A stretch of 64,000 nt of DNA from Natrinema caseinilyticum (GCF_024227435.1 NZ_CP100445.1:1485369-1549368), one strand, 5' to 3'; shown: positions 34,414 through 42,824, numbered from the stretch's first letter. A program made the numbers and translations. The notes: generated by a model not told the origin, from the sequence alone.

Positions 34414-35109
34414 ATGAGTGGAATCGACCGGACCGACGCGGTCGACCGTCTCGAGCAGCTCGTGGACACCGTCGAGGACGAGCGAATGCCGGTGCCCGTC
34501 CGCGAGGTGTGGGCCGTCGGTGACGTCGCGCTCGGGCTCGATCCGGTCGAGCGGCTGGACGTGTACCTCACCAAGGACGTTCTCGTACGCGACGATAGCG
34601 AATCGACCCCCTCGCGCACCGACGGTGACCGGGACGAAGCCGACCCGGACGCTCGCTTCCGCGAGTCTCACGGTGTTCGGGGCGTCGGCAAGTCCGTCAG
34701 GGCGGACTGGGCAGCCGAATATCCACACCACCTCAGGGCCAACGAAAACGGCCACGCCGCCCCCGAACGGTGTCTCGCGGCCCACCTCCTGGGGAACGAC
34801 GAACCGATCCATCTCGAAGTCTGTAACTCGTCGTTCGAAGACAACGTCACACAGCGGCTCCGCGGCGCGCGAGCGCGCGAGGACTACACCCAGTTGCTCG
34901 ACCCGCGCGGGGTCTGTCTCTGGGCGGACGGTATCAGAAGCGACGAGGCGTTTCGCAAGCTCCGGGAGAGCGAACTCGCCCTCCCGACGCTGTCTGCGGC
35001 CCTCGAGATGCTTGGGATGGACGACGACGAGGCCGAAACGGCGGCCCGGGAACTACACGCCTGGCGCGAGCGCCAGGACGGTGTGACGGTGCGCGGCGAC
35101 GTCGTCTAG
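34414..35109 (+). CDS. conserved haloarchaeal protein (DUF7095-like)
   Basis: A 231-residue acidic cytoplasmic protein. Conserved-looking segments are M-P-V-P-V-R-E-V-W-A-V-G-D-V-A-L-G-L-D-P near the N terminus, A-E-R-C-L-A-A-H-L-L in the middle and an L-P-T-L-S-A-A-L-E-M-L-G-M end. It looks like a haloarchaeal family of unknown function that I recall as DUF7095; the number should be checked. The start at 34414 fits that family better than an ATG nine codons upstream. Confidence 0.72.
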   Translation: MSGIDRTDAVDRLEQLVDTVEDERMPVPVREVWAVGDVALGLDPVERLDVYLTKDVLVRDDSESTPSRTDGDRDEADPDARFRESHGVRGVGKSVRADWAAEYPHHLRANENGHAAPERCLAAHLLGNDEPIHLEVCNSSFEDNVTQRLRGARAREDYTQLLDPRGVCLWADGIRSDEAFRKLRESELALPTLSAALEMLGMDDDEAETAARELHAWRERQDGVTVRGDVV

Positions 35110-35316
35110 GGCCGATCGGTTGTGGGATCCGTCGAGCCGATTCTGTCTCGTTCATCGCTACCCGCCTCCCCTGCGTCTTCGATTCCCGCCACGAGCGTCG
35201 TGGGATCCTCGCCGCGAGCGTCGTGGTATCGACCGCAAGAGACGGTCCTCGAGAACTCGATATATCGCGACGACGAGGCGGCGAGAAACGGCGGTTCTCG
35301 ACCGAAACCGCATCGA

Positions 35317-36105
35317 TCAGTCGATGTCGATTCGTGCGAACCACAGCTGCGCAGCGACGAGGAACACGAGGGTCATCGCGACGAGGATCCCCGCACCGGC
35401 GAAATCGTAACTTCCCTCGAGCAGGACCGCGTTTGGATCGTAGTACCGCATCGGAGCCACGGCGCCGACGATCTCGGCGTCGGTTCCGGTCAGGAGCGAT
35501 TCGGACAGAAACAGTGCGAACGTGACGCCGAGGGCGACTCGCTGGGCGACCCCCGCCCGGTCGAATGCGACCGATGCGAGCAGGCCGATTCCCGCACAGG
35601 CAAAGAGGTACGGGATCGAAAATAGGTGGACCGCGAGGACGTCCGCCGCGGCCAGCGGCTCGTTGATGAGTTCGGCACCGACGTAGACGACGATCGGCGG
35701 GAGGATGTTCGCGACGACGACCGTGACGGACACCGCGGCGAACCGCTCGCCGATGAGGCGTTTTCGAGAGATCGGCATCGCCAGGAGGACGTCCATTCGG
35801 CCGCGGTCGACGTCCTCGGCGATCGTCCCCGCGGTGCTGTAGGCCAGGTAGAGTCCGAGCAGGATCACCCAACCGAACGTATAGAGTTCGAAGGAGAGAA
35901 ACCCGCCCAGACTCGCCATCGTCTGAATGCCCATCACCTGCAGGATCGGCTCGGGATAGGCCGAGATCAACTGTTCCAGATCGATTTCGGTCCGAAACGA
36001 CGGGTAGACCCAAATGACCATCGCCGCGAGCAAGGAGAGCCCGATCGAGAGATAGACACTTCCCCGGACCCGACGGCGACCGTCGTATCGAGTCAGCTCA
36101 AACAT
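35317..36105 (-). CDS. ABC-2 type transporter permease
   Basis: A 262-residue membrane protein with six predicted helices: one near the N terminus, a long loop to about residue 60, then five packed helices. The R-M-D-V-L-L-A-M-P-I-S-R motif after the second helix is typical of ABC-2 permeases. The start M-F-E-L-T-R-Y at 36105 overlaps the end of the ATPase gene by eight bases, which supports coupling; an ATG at 36123 is in frame. The substrate is not evident (drug, polysaccharide or bacteriocin-like exporters share this fold). Confidence 0.87.
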   Translation of the reverse strand: MFELTRYDGRRRVRGSVYLSIGLSLLAAMVIWVYPSFRTEIDLEQLISAYPEPILQVMGIQTMASLGGFLSFELYTFGWVILLGLYLAYSTAGTIAEDVDRGRMDVLLAMPISRKRLIGERFAAVSVTVVVANILPPIVVYVGAELINEPLAAADVLAVHLFSIPYLFACAGIGLLASVAFDRAGVAQRVALGVTFALFLSESLLTGTDAEIVGAVAPMRYYDPNAVLLEGSYDFAGAGILVAMTLVFLVAAQLWFARIDID

Positions 36106-37132
36106 CGTCGCCACCCCCGACACTGGTGCCGGCAGCGACGGGATCCGATCCCGTCGATTCGCCCACCGAATCGTTCTCGCCGTAGAACCGCATGAAAACG
36201 TCCTCGAGCGGCGCTTCCTCGATCGAGAGATCGTGTAGCCGATGCTCCCGAAGCTGCTCGAGGAGGACGTTCACGTCGCCGGTGAACGTGAACGTAACCG
36301 TGTATTCGGTCTCCGGCGTCCCAGGCTCGCCACTCCCCGTTCCGTCCCGTTCGGATTCACCATCCGCCGTCGCGTCCGATCCGGAAGCGGCGTGGCGCTC
36401 GACATCGTGAACACCAGCGATCGCGAGGTCGTCGGGGGAAATCGGCTCGGCGGCGTCCAGGCGGACGACCTTTCCGCTTCGATCCAGCAGCGACTCGACG
36501 GGTTCGACCGTGACGAGTCGGCCGTTCCGGATGATTCCGACCCTGTCGCACAGTCGACGCACCTCGCTCAGAATGTGCGAAGAGAAGAACACGGTCACGC
36601 CCGCTTCTCGTTCGGCGCGAACGAACTCCATAAAACGCTGTTGTAACAGCGGATCCAGCCCGCTCGTCGGCTCGTCTAAGATCACCAGCTCGGGATCGTG
36701 CATGAACGTCGTCACGAGTCCGAGTTTCTGGACGTTCCCCGAGGAGTAATCCCGAATTTCGCGATCCAACGGCGGCTCGAACAGTTCGAGCAGTTCCTCG
36801 CTTCGTTCGTCACCCTTGATCGACGCGTGGAGGTCGAGGATCTCACGGCCGGTCGCCGTTTCGTCGAACGCCAGATTATCGGGCAGATACCCGAGGTCGC
36901 GTTTGGCTTCGAGGAGTTGGCGCTCGTCGGTTATCTCGTGTCCCAACAGCCGCGCGGTCCCGGCGGTCGGCGAGATTAACCCGAGCAGCGTACGGATCGT
37001 CGTCGTCTTCCCGGCTCCGTTCGGTCCGAGATACCCGAAGATTTCGCCGCGTTCTACGTCGAACGAAATTCCGTCGTTGGCGAGGACCTCGCCGTAATCT
37101 TTCGTGAGTCCCTCGAGTTCGATCGCACCCAT
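36098..37132 (-). CDS. ABC transporter ATP-binding protein, ABC-2 type
   Basis: A 344-residue ATPase. Walker A is G-P-N-G-A-G-K-T-T near residue 39, the signature is Y-S-S-G-N-V-Q-K-L (a variant of LSGGQ), Walker B is L-V-I-L-D-E-P-T-S-G-L-D and the switch is S-S-H-I-L. After the core, from about residue 230, there is an added domain with a serine/acid-rich linker and a D-V-N-V-L-L-E-Q-L regulatory part. It pairs with the overlapping permease gene. A TATA-like sequence (gtaaaaacc on the minus strand) lies about 45 bp upstream. Confidence 0.92.
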   Translation of the reverse strand: MGAIELEGLTKDYGEVLANDGISFDVERGEIFGYLGPNGAGKTTTIRTLLGLISPTAGTARLLGHEITDERQLLEAKRDLGYLPDNLAFDETATGREILDLHASIKGDERSEELLELFEPPLDREIRDYSSGNVQKLGLVTTFMHDPELVILDEPTSGLDPLLQQRFMEFVRAEREAGVTVFFSSHILSEVRRLCDRVGIIRNGRLVTVEPVESLLDRSGKVVRLDAAEPISPDDLAIAGVHDVERHAASGSDATADGESERDGTGSGEPGTPETEYTVTFTFTGDVNVLLEQLREHRLHDLSIEEAPLEDVFMRFYGENDSVGESTGSDPVAAGTSVGGGDDV

Positions 37133-37403
37133 ACGTCGTATTGACGGCGTGATACCTTTGATGTGATGGTTTTTACCACGGCGTGGGAGCCGGAGCCGAC
37201 GAGTTCCCCGGGAGAGAACGAACCGGGCGAAGCCGTCCGACAGGGGTCACGCGGGCGGAGTCCGTGTTCCGACCGACGATAGTATTTCAGTCACCGACCC
37301 GTGAGCGTCCGGCCTGGAACGCGGACAGCCACACGAGAGCGACGGTGGCAAGCGACACGATGCCGCTCGAGGCGAAGGCCGATGTCGACGGACTGCTATC
37401 TAT

Positions 37404-37640
37404 TTATCGTCCACCTTCCCCGCGCGGATCTTCGACGAGCCGCCACAGTGCTGTCGGCTCGTGTACGTACTCGATCTTTTCGGCGGCGTAGAGCCGGTCG
37501 AGGCGCTTCGTGACGGTCGGTCTCGAGTAGCCCGTTTCATCAACGAGCATCCCCGTCGTTGCGTACCCGTGTTGTGCCAATACATCGAGAACGTCGTCCG
37601 TCGTCTCGTCGATCCGCAGTCCCATTTCTTGGTGTTCCAT
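37404..37640 (-). CDS. winged-helix repressor-like protein
   Basis: A 78-residue protein that is almost only a winged-helix domain. T-D-D-V-L-D-V-L forms helix 1, G-Y-A-T-T-G-M-L-V-D-E-T helix 2, S-R-P-T-V-T-K-R-L-D-R-L the recognition helix, and I-E-Y-V-H-E-P-T-A-L-W-R-L the wing. It is transcribed divergently from the operon beginning at 37826. The four 13-bp repeats between the two starts are the obvious candidate operator. Small size and setting fit a plasmid- or virus-type regulator. Confidence 0.8.
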   Translation of the reverse strand: MEHQEMGLRIDETTDDVLDVLAQHGYATTGMLVDETGYSRPTVTKRLDRLYAAEKIEYVHEPTALWRLVEDPRGEGGR

Positions 37641-37693
37641 TCATAGTCCCCGTGTTTAGTTTCTCGCGCTACCACCCATCTTTATTGGTAGTT

Positions 37694-37745
37694 GTACGAA
37701 TAGCATTTACGAATAGTTAAGATTAATAGGCTGGCGAATAGAGGT
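37694..37745. promoter_or_regulatory. four 13-bp direct repeats (iteron- or operator-like)
   Basis: Four consecutive 13-bp units starting at 37694, 37707, 37720 and 37733 share the core GAATAG or its variant TAATAG: gtacgaatagcat, ttacgaatagtta, agattaataggct, ggcgaatagaggt. The third unit also provides the best TATA-like box (ttaagattaata) for the rightward operon. The repeats lie between the divergent repressor gene and the operon. Confidence 0.7.
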
Positions 37746-37752
37746 GTAACTG

Positions 37753-37823
37753 AGCACGGGACGCCTCGGAAAATCTGAGGCCGGTGTTAGTGCACCGACC
37801 TCCCGTGCTGGCAGGAAACCAGC
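37753..37823 (+). promoter_or_regulatory. cloverleaf-like structured leader with a competing hairpin
   Basis: An outer 9-bp perfect stem agcacggga/tcccgtgct (37753-37761 with 37801-37809) encloses two hairpins: gcctcgga/tctgaggc with loop aaa (37763-37781) and cggtg/caccg with a 6-base loop (37782-37797 core). A further hairpin, gctgg/ccagc (37807-37811 with 37819-37823), uses bases of the outer stem, so the two folds exclude one another. The ATG follows three bases later at 37826. With the TATA-like box around 37717-37728, transcription should start very near 37750, at the foot of the outer stem. Confidence 0.65.
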
Positions 37824-37825
37824 GT

Positions 37826-38206
37826 ATGAGTGTACAACACCCAACAGATGAAACCGTTTCGACTGAACGTGCACAGACCGACGATGTCGTCCTCGAGCGC
37901 CGCTCGTGGAACTACGGCTACATCGGCGAAGACACCAACGGCCGACACCACCACGTCGACCGAAAACACGAACGCATCGTCGTCACGAACTCTCGAGCCG
38001 ACCGTGACGATTCCGGTGCCGTCCCAGTGTTCTCATTCCAGAACCCAATCCTGCACACCGAGGCCATCGAGCTCGGCCCACTGGGTGAAGGTGGCGAGGA
38101 CCTCCGACGATGGATTCAGTTCATCGACCAGGAGTGTGGCGGCTGGACCGACCGACCAGTCTCCGCAGCTGACCACGCACAGAACATCCTCGAGGAGGTG
38201 CGCTGA
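37826..38206 (+). CDS. mobile-element small protein, unknown
   Basis: A 126-residue acidic protein with no signal or membrane segment. The N-terminal 20 residues are polar. A strand-rich core contains W-N-Y-G-Y-I-G-E-D-T-N-G-R-H-H-H-V-D and V-F-S-F-Q-N-P-I, and a helical end contains R-R-W-I-Q-F-I-D-Q-E-C-G-G-W. I do not recognise the fold. The ATG at 37826 directly follows the structured leader; an in-frame ATG at 37784 lies inside the leader and is rejected. First gene of a tightly packed rightward operon. Confidence 0.7.
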   Translation: MSVQHPTDETVSTERAQTDDVVLERRSWNYGYIGEDTNGRHHHVDRKHERIVVTNSRADRDDSGAVPVFSFQNPILHTEAIELGPLGEGGEDLRRWIQFIDQECGGWTDRPVSAADHAQNILEEVR

Positions 38207-38208
38207 GC

Positions 38209-38388
38209 ATGTCAGCCGCCAGAGACCGCCACCGGAGCCTCCGCAGCGAGCAACTCGAGCACAAAGCTGCACGCCAAACCCACCTCTTAGCAGACGCGAA
38301 AGCAGTCGCCGATCCAGAGACAAACGATTCCACTCCCTCATTCAACGAGAACAGCACTGCTGAATCGAACCCGGAGGTCGAAGCATGA
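38209..38388 (+). CDS. 59-residue operon protein, unknown
   Basis: Starts two bases after the previous stop codon and overlaps the next ATG by four bases. The N-terminal two-thirds is basic and helical (H-R-S-L-R-S-E-Q-L-E-H-K-A-A-R-Q), the rest polar and acidic. The spacing makes it a credible translated gene despite its size. No family is recognised. Confidence 0.65.
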   Translation: MSAARDRHRSLRSEQLEHKAARQTHLLADAKAVADPETNDSTPSFNENSTAESNPEVEA

Positions 38389-38573
38389 CGTCAGGACCAG
38401 AGCATCCGATCCGCGTCCGTCTCGAGGAGGTCCTCGCAGACGTGTGGATGCTCGAGGGGGAGATAATCGAGCCGCTGTCGCTCGAGCCGGCGATGAAGAA
38501 TATCGAGGAGACGATCGAGGTGTACAAGCGCCTCGAAGCTGACGACTCCTATTCTACGGAGGACGACCAATGA
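38385..38573 (+). CDS. 62-residue acidic operon protein, unknown
   Basis: Four-base overlaps join it to the gene before (38385-38388) and after (38570-38573). The sequence is strongly acidic and mostly helical, with E-E-V-L-A-D-V-W-M-L-E-G-E-I-I-E-P-L in the middle. It resembles small proteins found in plasmid and virus modules of haloarchaea; no function can be given. Confidence 0.68.
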   Translation: MTSGPEHPIRVRLEEVLADVWMLEGEIIEPLSLEPAMKNIEETIEVYKRLEADDSYSTEDDQ

Positions 38574-38967
38574 CGGACTCCTCCGGCTGGCTGGCGTCGG
38601 TCTGTGACGATCCCGACCGGCGGCCGACCGACCATCTACAGCAGACGTCGACCGAGACCCACCATCAGTATCTCATAGAGCAACAGTTCGAGGGCGCCCG
38701 CATCGCTGCAGGCGAGACCGTCCCCTGCGACGACTGCGGTGACTGCCTCTACGAAGGTCGTCCGGTAAGCGCTCGAGCCTGCCGGTACTCCGACGAGCCC
38801 ACCTACACGATCGCGGCCGTCTACTGTGCCGGCTGCGCTCCCACTGATCTAACGGAGACGGCACCAGGTCGAGACGACGTCCTCCTCGAGGCCGACTCGG
38901 GCTCGCGATGGCCAGGCAGACACACTGGACGATCCTCGTCGAGCCGACGGTCGTGGCCACCGCCTGA
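38570..38967 (+). pseudogene. zinc-binding operon protein, probable frameshift near its end
   Basis: The frame opens with a four-base overlap and reads through two cysteine pairs, C-D-D-C-G-D-C near residue 53 and C-A-G-C near residue 87, suggesting a zinc finger. After D-D-V-L-L-E-A (about 38890) the open frame becomes Ser/Arg/Pro-rich and runs on to 39106. The alternative frame reads L-A-M-A-R-Q-T-H-W-T-I-L-V-E-P-T-V-V-A and stops at 38967, which looks like the true C terminus. A single-base indel near 38900 would explain this. If real, the encoded product has a scrambled tail of about 70 residues. Confidence 0.6.
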
Positions 38968-39185
38968 GCACCACTCTCTCCTCTCGCATCGCCTCCCGGA
39001 ATGGTGCTCCCTTCACGAACGGCCAGCCACCGGTGGCAACGCCGGCGGCAATCGCCGTGCGCTCGAGACGGACAGTCCACCCGTCACGATAGCGGGAGCG
39101 CTGTAGCTTCTGGTTGGCCGCCGAACTCGAGCTCCGTTCTGGCGACCAATCCCCACGTCTTCCACTTCCCAATTCCCGATTCCCG

Positions 39186-40034
39186 ATGACACCACCCAGT
39201 TCCAACAGCGACGCATCGATTCACGACCAACTTGCACAGTTCGAGGCTCGTATCGACGATCTCGAAAATGAGAACGATGCCCTTCGAGAGACCGTCTCCC
39301 ACCAGACTGACCAGATCGACGCACAGAACGAACAGATCGACGCTCTCGAGGAAGAGAACAGTCGCCTGGAGACAGTCGCACAGGCAGCCCTGAAGAAAGC
39401 AGGTGCGAACAAAGACCGCATTGCAGAACTCCAGACACGGGAACTCGAGAAAGGCGCGCATTTCCTCGCCGATCACGTCGACCCCGACTCGCTCGTGGAC
39501 CGTGTCGAGCGTCTCGAGCGATTCTCCAAGGAGGACGATACCTACATGCGGATCCCCAACTCGGATGATCCACTCGACCGGGGTGGATCGGTCGCGCTCG
39601 CCCACGGCGACCTCCTGCCGATCCAGCAACTGGCACAGATGGACGACGATATGCTTCGCTCGTCGACGAACTCACTCCCAGCTCGATTAGCCGCGAAACT
39701 CTGGCGGGCACGGACTGATCCCAGTGTCGGCGATAATCCCTGGCAGAAGGGGTGCAAGAGTGTCTGTGAATACGTGAAAGCGGGCGAGATGAAACACTGG
39801 ATCCGACGGCAAGAGAGCGGTGTCAGCGACGCCGACGCGAAGAAACTCGTCTCGAGGACGATCGACGCGCTGCTCGAATTGTCGAAGAACCGGCTGGCCA
39901 TTCGAAGGCAAACCGAACGAAAGAACGGACTGCCATACACCGAGCGACGAGTACTGTTGAAGACGGATGCTTCGATACCCGGTGAGACCACTGAAACGAT
40001 GGTCTCAACAGAGACGCCTGGTGTCCACGGATAG
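39186..40034 (+). CDS. coiled-coil protein of plasmid/virus type
   Basis: A 282-residue protein. Residues 10-75 form a strong coiled coil with heptad-like I-D-D-L-E-N-E-N-D-A-L-R-E-T. The C-terminal part (about 130-245) is helical with a probable helix-turn-helix in the V-S-D-A-D-A-K-K-L-V-S-R-T-I-D region. Proteins of this design are common beside replication genes on haloarchaeal plasmids and may act in DNA binding or partition; that is inference. It follows the small-gene operon by about 80-220 bp on the same strand and ends the module. Confidence 0.7.
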   Translation: MTPPSSNSDASIHDQLAQFEARIDDLENENDALRETVSHQTDQIDAQNEQIDALEEENSRLETVAQAALKKAGANKDRIAELQTRELEKGAHFLADHVDPDSLVDRVERLERFSKEDDTYMRIPNSDDPLDRGGSVALAHGDLLPIQQLAQMDDDMLRSSTNSLPARLAAKLWRARTDPSVGDNPWQKGCKSVCEYVKAGEMKHWIRRQESGVSDADAKKLVSRTIDALLELSKNRLAIRRQTERKNGLPYTERRVLLKTDASIPGETTETMVSTETPGVHG

Positions 40035-40249
40035 GTGTAGCCATAGGGATAGAACATCGCCCAACCGGGCTCATTCAGGTCCACGAAACGACTGACCCAC
40101 TGCGATCGCGGTTGTACGTGTGGGTTCGTTACTAGCTGGTCTCTCGTTCGATCGGTCGACGACGGTCCGAACTCGAGACGGGGTTTAGCATGTTCCCCGA
40201 GGACATCAGGTGTCTCTCGACTCAAACATGACTATCAGGATGTCACAGC

Positions 40250-41172
40250 ATGAACGCTGTCGTCCTCGCGGGTGGGTTTGCTACGCGAATGTGGCCGCTG
40301 ACGAAGGAGTTGCCGAAGATGTTCCTTCCAATTGGCGAGTCGACCGTCATCGATCGTATCTTCACGGAACTCGAGGCAGACGATCGGATCGACGACGTCT
40401 ACGTCAGTACAAACGAGCGGTTCGCCCCCGACTTCGAGGCGCACCTCGCCGACAGCGAGTTCGACAAGCCGAGTCTCTCGATCGAGGAGACAGTCGACGA
40501 AGACGAAAAATTCGGCGTCGTCGGTGCGCTCGCACAGCTCGTCGACCGAGAGGGAATCGACGACGATCTGCTCGTCATCGCCGGCGATAACTTGATCAGC
40601 TTCGACGTCTCGGAGTTCATCGATACCTTCGAGGAGCGCGACGCTCCGACGCTCGCCGCCTACGACGTCGGCTCACGCGAAAAGGCGAAATCCTACGGCC
40701 TCGTCGAACTCGAGGGTGACCGCGTCGTCGACTTCCAGGAGAAACCCGACGATCCCAAGAGCACGCTCGTCTCGATCGCCTGCTATGCCTTCCCGCAGGG
40801 TTCGTCCAGTGGCTGCAGGACCGCGAACCGACCTACGCCTATACGTTCGAAGGTGCGTGGTTCGACATCGGAACGCCGGCGAGTTACCTCGATGCCGTCG
40901 CCTGGCATCTAGACGGTGAGTCACACATTGGGGATGGTGTAACGCTCGAGAACACCTCGGTTGGTAAGAACGTCCACGTGATGAACGGCGCGACGCTCGT
41001 TGATGCGTCGGTTGCGGATATGGTTGTCTTTCCTGGTGTGACACTCGAAGGCGCGGACCTAGAGCGGACGATCGTCGGCGAGGACACGCAACTCGACGAC
41101 GACTCGCTCGACGGAGTACTACTCGGGCCAGAACTCGAGATCACGACCAGTTCTGCGTTGTCATCGGACTAA
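40250..41172 (+). pseudogene. sugar nucleotidyltransferase (glucose-1-phosphate thymidylyltransferase-like), internal deletion
   Basis: The first 185 residues are a clear nucleotidyltransferase: M-N-A-V-V-L-A-G-G-F-A-T-R-M-W-P-L-T-K and the I-A-G-D-N-L metal motif. After A-F-P-Q (about 40800) the frame is lost. Another frame resumes at F-V-Q-W-L-Q-D-R-E-P-T-Y-A-Y and continues through F-E-G-A-W-F-D-I-G-T-P and a left-handed beta-helix tail to the stop at 41170-41172. Relatives have about 20-30 residues between these parts, so a short deletion that breaks the frame has occurred. The intact enzyme would make NDP-sugars for S-layer glycosylation or exopolysaccharide. Confidence 0.8.
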
Positions 41173-41460
41173 CGTACGGATAGTCTGATACTTTTCTTGG
41201 CGTTTTCTTAGTGACGTTTCACCCTTCGACTGGTGAGTATCAGCATCTGTGCAGTAGCAGATTTGAACTGTGAACTGACAGTAACGGCGTGCAATACTTA
41301 GAGCATCAATGCAGCACCACGACTTCGTTTGTTTCACGTCGAAACCAGTGAACCATCTGCTCACTACACCTGCGAATCTATCGTCATATGACGGAACAGG
41401 TGAATTCGAGTAAGAAGGCAAATCAACCGATTTTTGAGAGCGGTATGGATAGTGATACAT

Positions 41461-41664
41461 ATGCCCTCTGAAAAGACGTGTCCGGACTGTCAGGAGCCGT
41501 TAGAGCAAATGGAACTGCAAGGAACTGACGCCTTAGGATCGCTCTCTATCGTCTCTCCGGCTTCAGACGACAAGTTTCTTAGCAGCATCCGCGCAGATGA
41601 AACCTTCACACCAGTTCCATACGTCTGTCCCGAGTGCCGACGAACTCTCGTGTATGCGGAATAG
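41461..41664 (+). CDS. small zinc-ribbon protein, unknown
   Basis: A 67-residue protein with C-P-D-C near the N terminus and C-P-E-C near the C terminus, spaced as in a single zinc ribbon. The middle is polar. An upstream AT-rich region supports a promoter, and the ATG at 41461 is chosen over one nine codons earlier. Common small zinc proteins of this kind in haloarchaea have mostly unknown function; small zinc-finger proteins are often regulators. Confidence 0.65.
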   Translation: MPSEKTCPDCQEPLEQMELQGTDALGSLSIVSPASDDKFLSSIRADETFTPVPYVCPECRRTLVYAE

Positions 41665-41988
41665 TGACCGAGATCCAGACTCAAGACACCCATGAGCAGC
41701 ATCATATGAGAGAATTGTGGCCCATTTGCTGTAATATCACTGTGACTACGTGATTAGTGGATATTCTGTACTTACCGATCAGTAGTCTCGTAGATCGCTT
41801 CTCACCAAGTGGCACATTCGCGCTATCTATTCAGCAGAAGCATCGTGAACTACCGAAATGCTGTCAAGTGGTGCCTGCGAGATACAGAGCGCGAGTGTCG
41901 CGCAGGATCTGGCTCGATTGGCGAAGGCGATGATCGCTCACTGCAGGAGAAAATGACCGCGGTGCTTACAATCGTGTCGACGGTCAGT
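41665..41988. other. AT-richer intergenic interval
   Basis: About 320 bp with no convincing gene on either strand. Base composition drops in GC compared with the core chromosome, as at 41173-41460, marking the left edge of the copper/sulfur island. Confidence 0.5.
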
Positions 41989-42375
41989 TCACAGGTTTTC
42001 GAGTACCCGCTCGAATCGGTCAGCAACTTCCTCGGAGATTGAGTCAAGTTCGGAGTTATCCGTGATGCCGACGAGCTGTTGCGGATCGACTGCACTTACC
42101 ATAGTTTCGCCGTCATCAGTTTCGTAGACGATTACGTTACACGGGAGGAGTGCGCCGAGTTCAATCTCTTCGTTCAGCCCCTCGTGTGCGAGCGCTGGAT
42201 TGCACGCACCGAGGATGCGGTACTGTCGAAACTCTTCACCGAGTTTCTCCTCGAGCGTCGCCTGCACGTCGATGTCGCAAAGGACGCCGAATCCCTCGTC
42301 TTTGAGCGCGTCGGTCGTGGTCTCAACCACCTGATCGAACTCACCGGATACGGACGTTTGTATTGTATAGCTCAC
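41989..42375 (-). CDS. DUF302 family protein
   Basis: A 128-residue protein of the DUF302 family, seen in V-S-G-E-F-D-Q-V-V-E-T-T-T-D-A-L-K-D-E-G-F-G-V-L and the later I-L-G-A-C-N-P-A-L-A-H, where the cysteine and histidine are conserved. DUF302 proteins are often found with copper or sulfur metabolism genes and may bind metal or cofactor; the role is not proven. The start is a GTG at 42375, supported by a TATA-like ctattaagt about 28-34 bp upstream, giving a leaderless transcript. Confidence 0.83.
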   Translation of the reverse strand: MSYTIQTSVSGEFDQVVETTTDALKDEGFGVLCDIDVQATLEEKLGEEFRQYRILGACNPALAHEGLNEEIELGALLPCNVIVYETDDGETMVSAVDPQQLVGITDNSELDSISEEVADRFERVLENL

Positions 42376-42473
42376 CCAAAATAATACACTGCTGGAGGAC
42401 TTAATAGTGGGGATCCAAGATGGCCGTTGCAGAATAACATATCTCATCTGTGTTAAAAAATGGATCAGTGGGG

Positions 42474-42824
42474 TCATCCGGCACGTTCCAGCTGTTCACG
42501 CCGCCGTTCGAATTCCTCGTCAGAGAGTTCTCCGCGTGCATAGCGTTCTCGAAGGACCGACAGCGGCCGTTCGTCGGTTTTTCCTCCTCGACGCCTCGCG
42601 AGCGCGAAGATTAGATAGAGCGGAACCGTGAGCAGTAGCCCCATCCAGAGGAGCCCCCAGAGGCTCATCGTTCCTCCGAAGAGTCCCCAGCCGCCGCCCA
42701 TCATGCCGCCGGAGCTCCTGCCACCGTGGGCAGCAGCCGTGCCAGTCGCCGCGACCAGCAGCGGGACAGCGAGTATCGTGAGTTGACGAACAGTGCGTCC
42801 GATATGAGCGGTGAGTTGTGTCAT
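42474..42824 (-). CDS. SHOCT-domain membrane protein
   Basis: A 116-residue protein. A cleavable-looking signal or first helix (L-T-I-L-A-V-P-L-L-V-A-A-T-G-T-A-A-A-H) is followed by a Gly/Met-rich stretch (G-G-M-M-G-G-G-W-G), a second helix (L-L-W-M-G-L-L-L-T-V-P-L-Y-L-I) and a C-terminal SHOCT motif (L-R-E-R-Y-A-R-G-E-L-S-D-E-E-F). The Met/His-rich loop could bind copper. It precedes another small Met/His-rich exported protein gene on the same strand, suggesting a metal-handling pair. Confidence 0.8.
   Translation of the reverse strand: MTQLTAHIGRTVRQLTILAVPLLVAATGTAAAHGGRSSGGMMGGGWGLFGGTMSLWGLLWMGLLLTVPLYLIFALARRRGGKTDERPLSVLRERYARGELSDEEFERRREQLERAG

Noticed and set aside
39542-40225. Minus-strand frame opposite the coiled-coil gene
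   Set aside because: Ser/Phe-rich antisense of a coiled-coil gene; only its first 70 residues look protein-like, and they have no recognised family.
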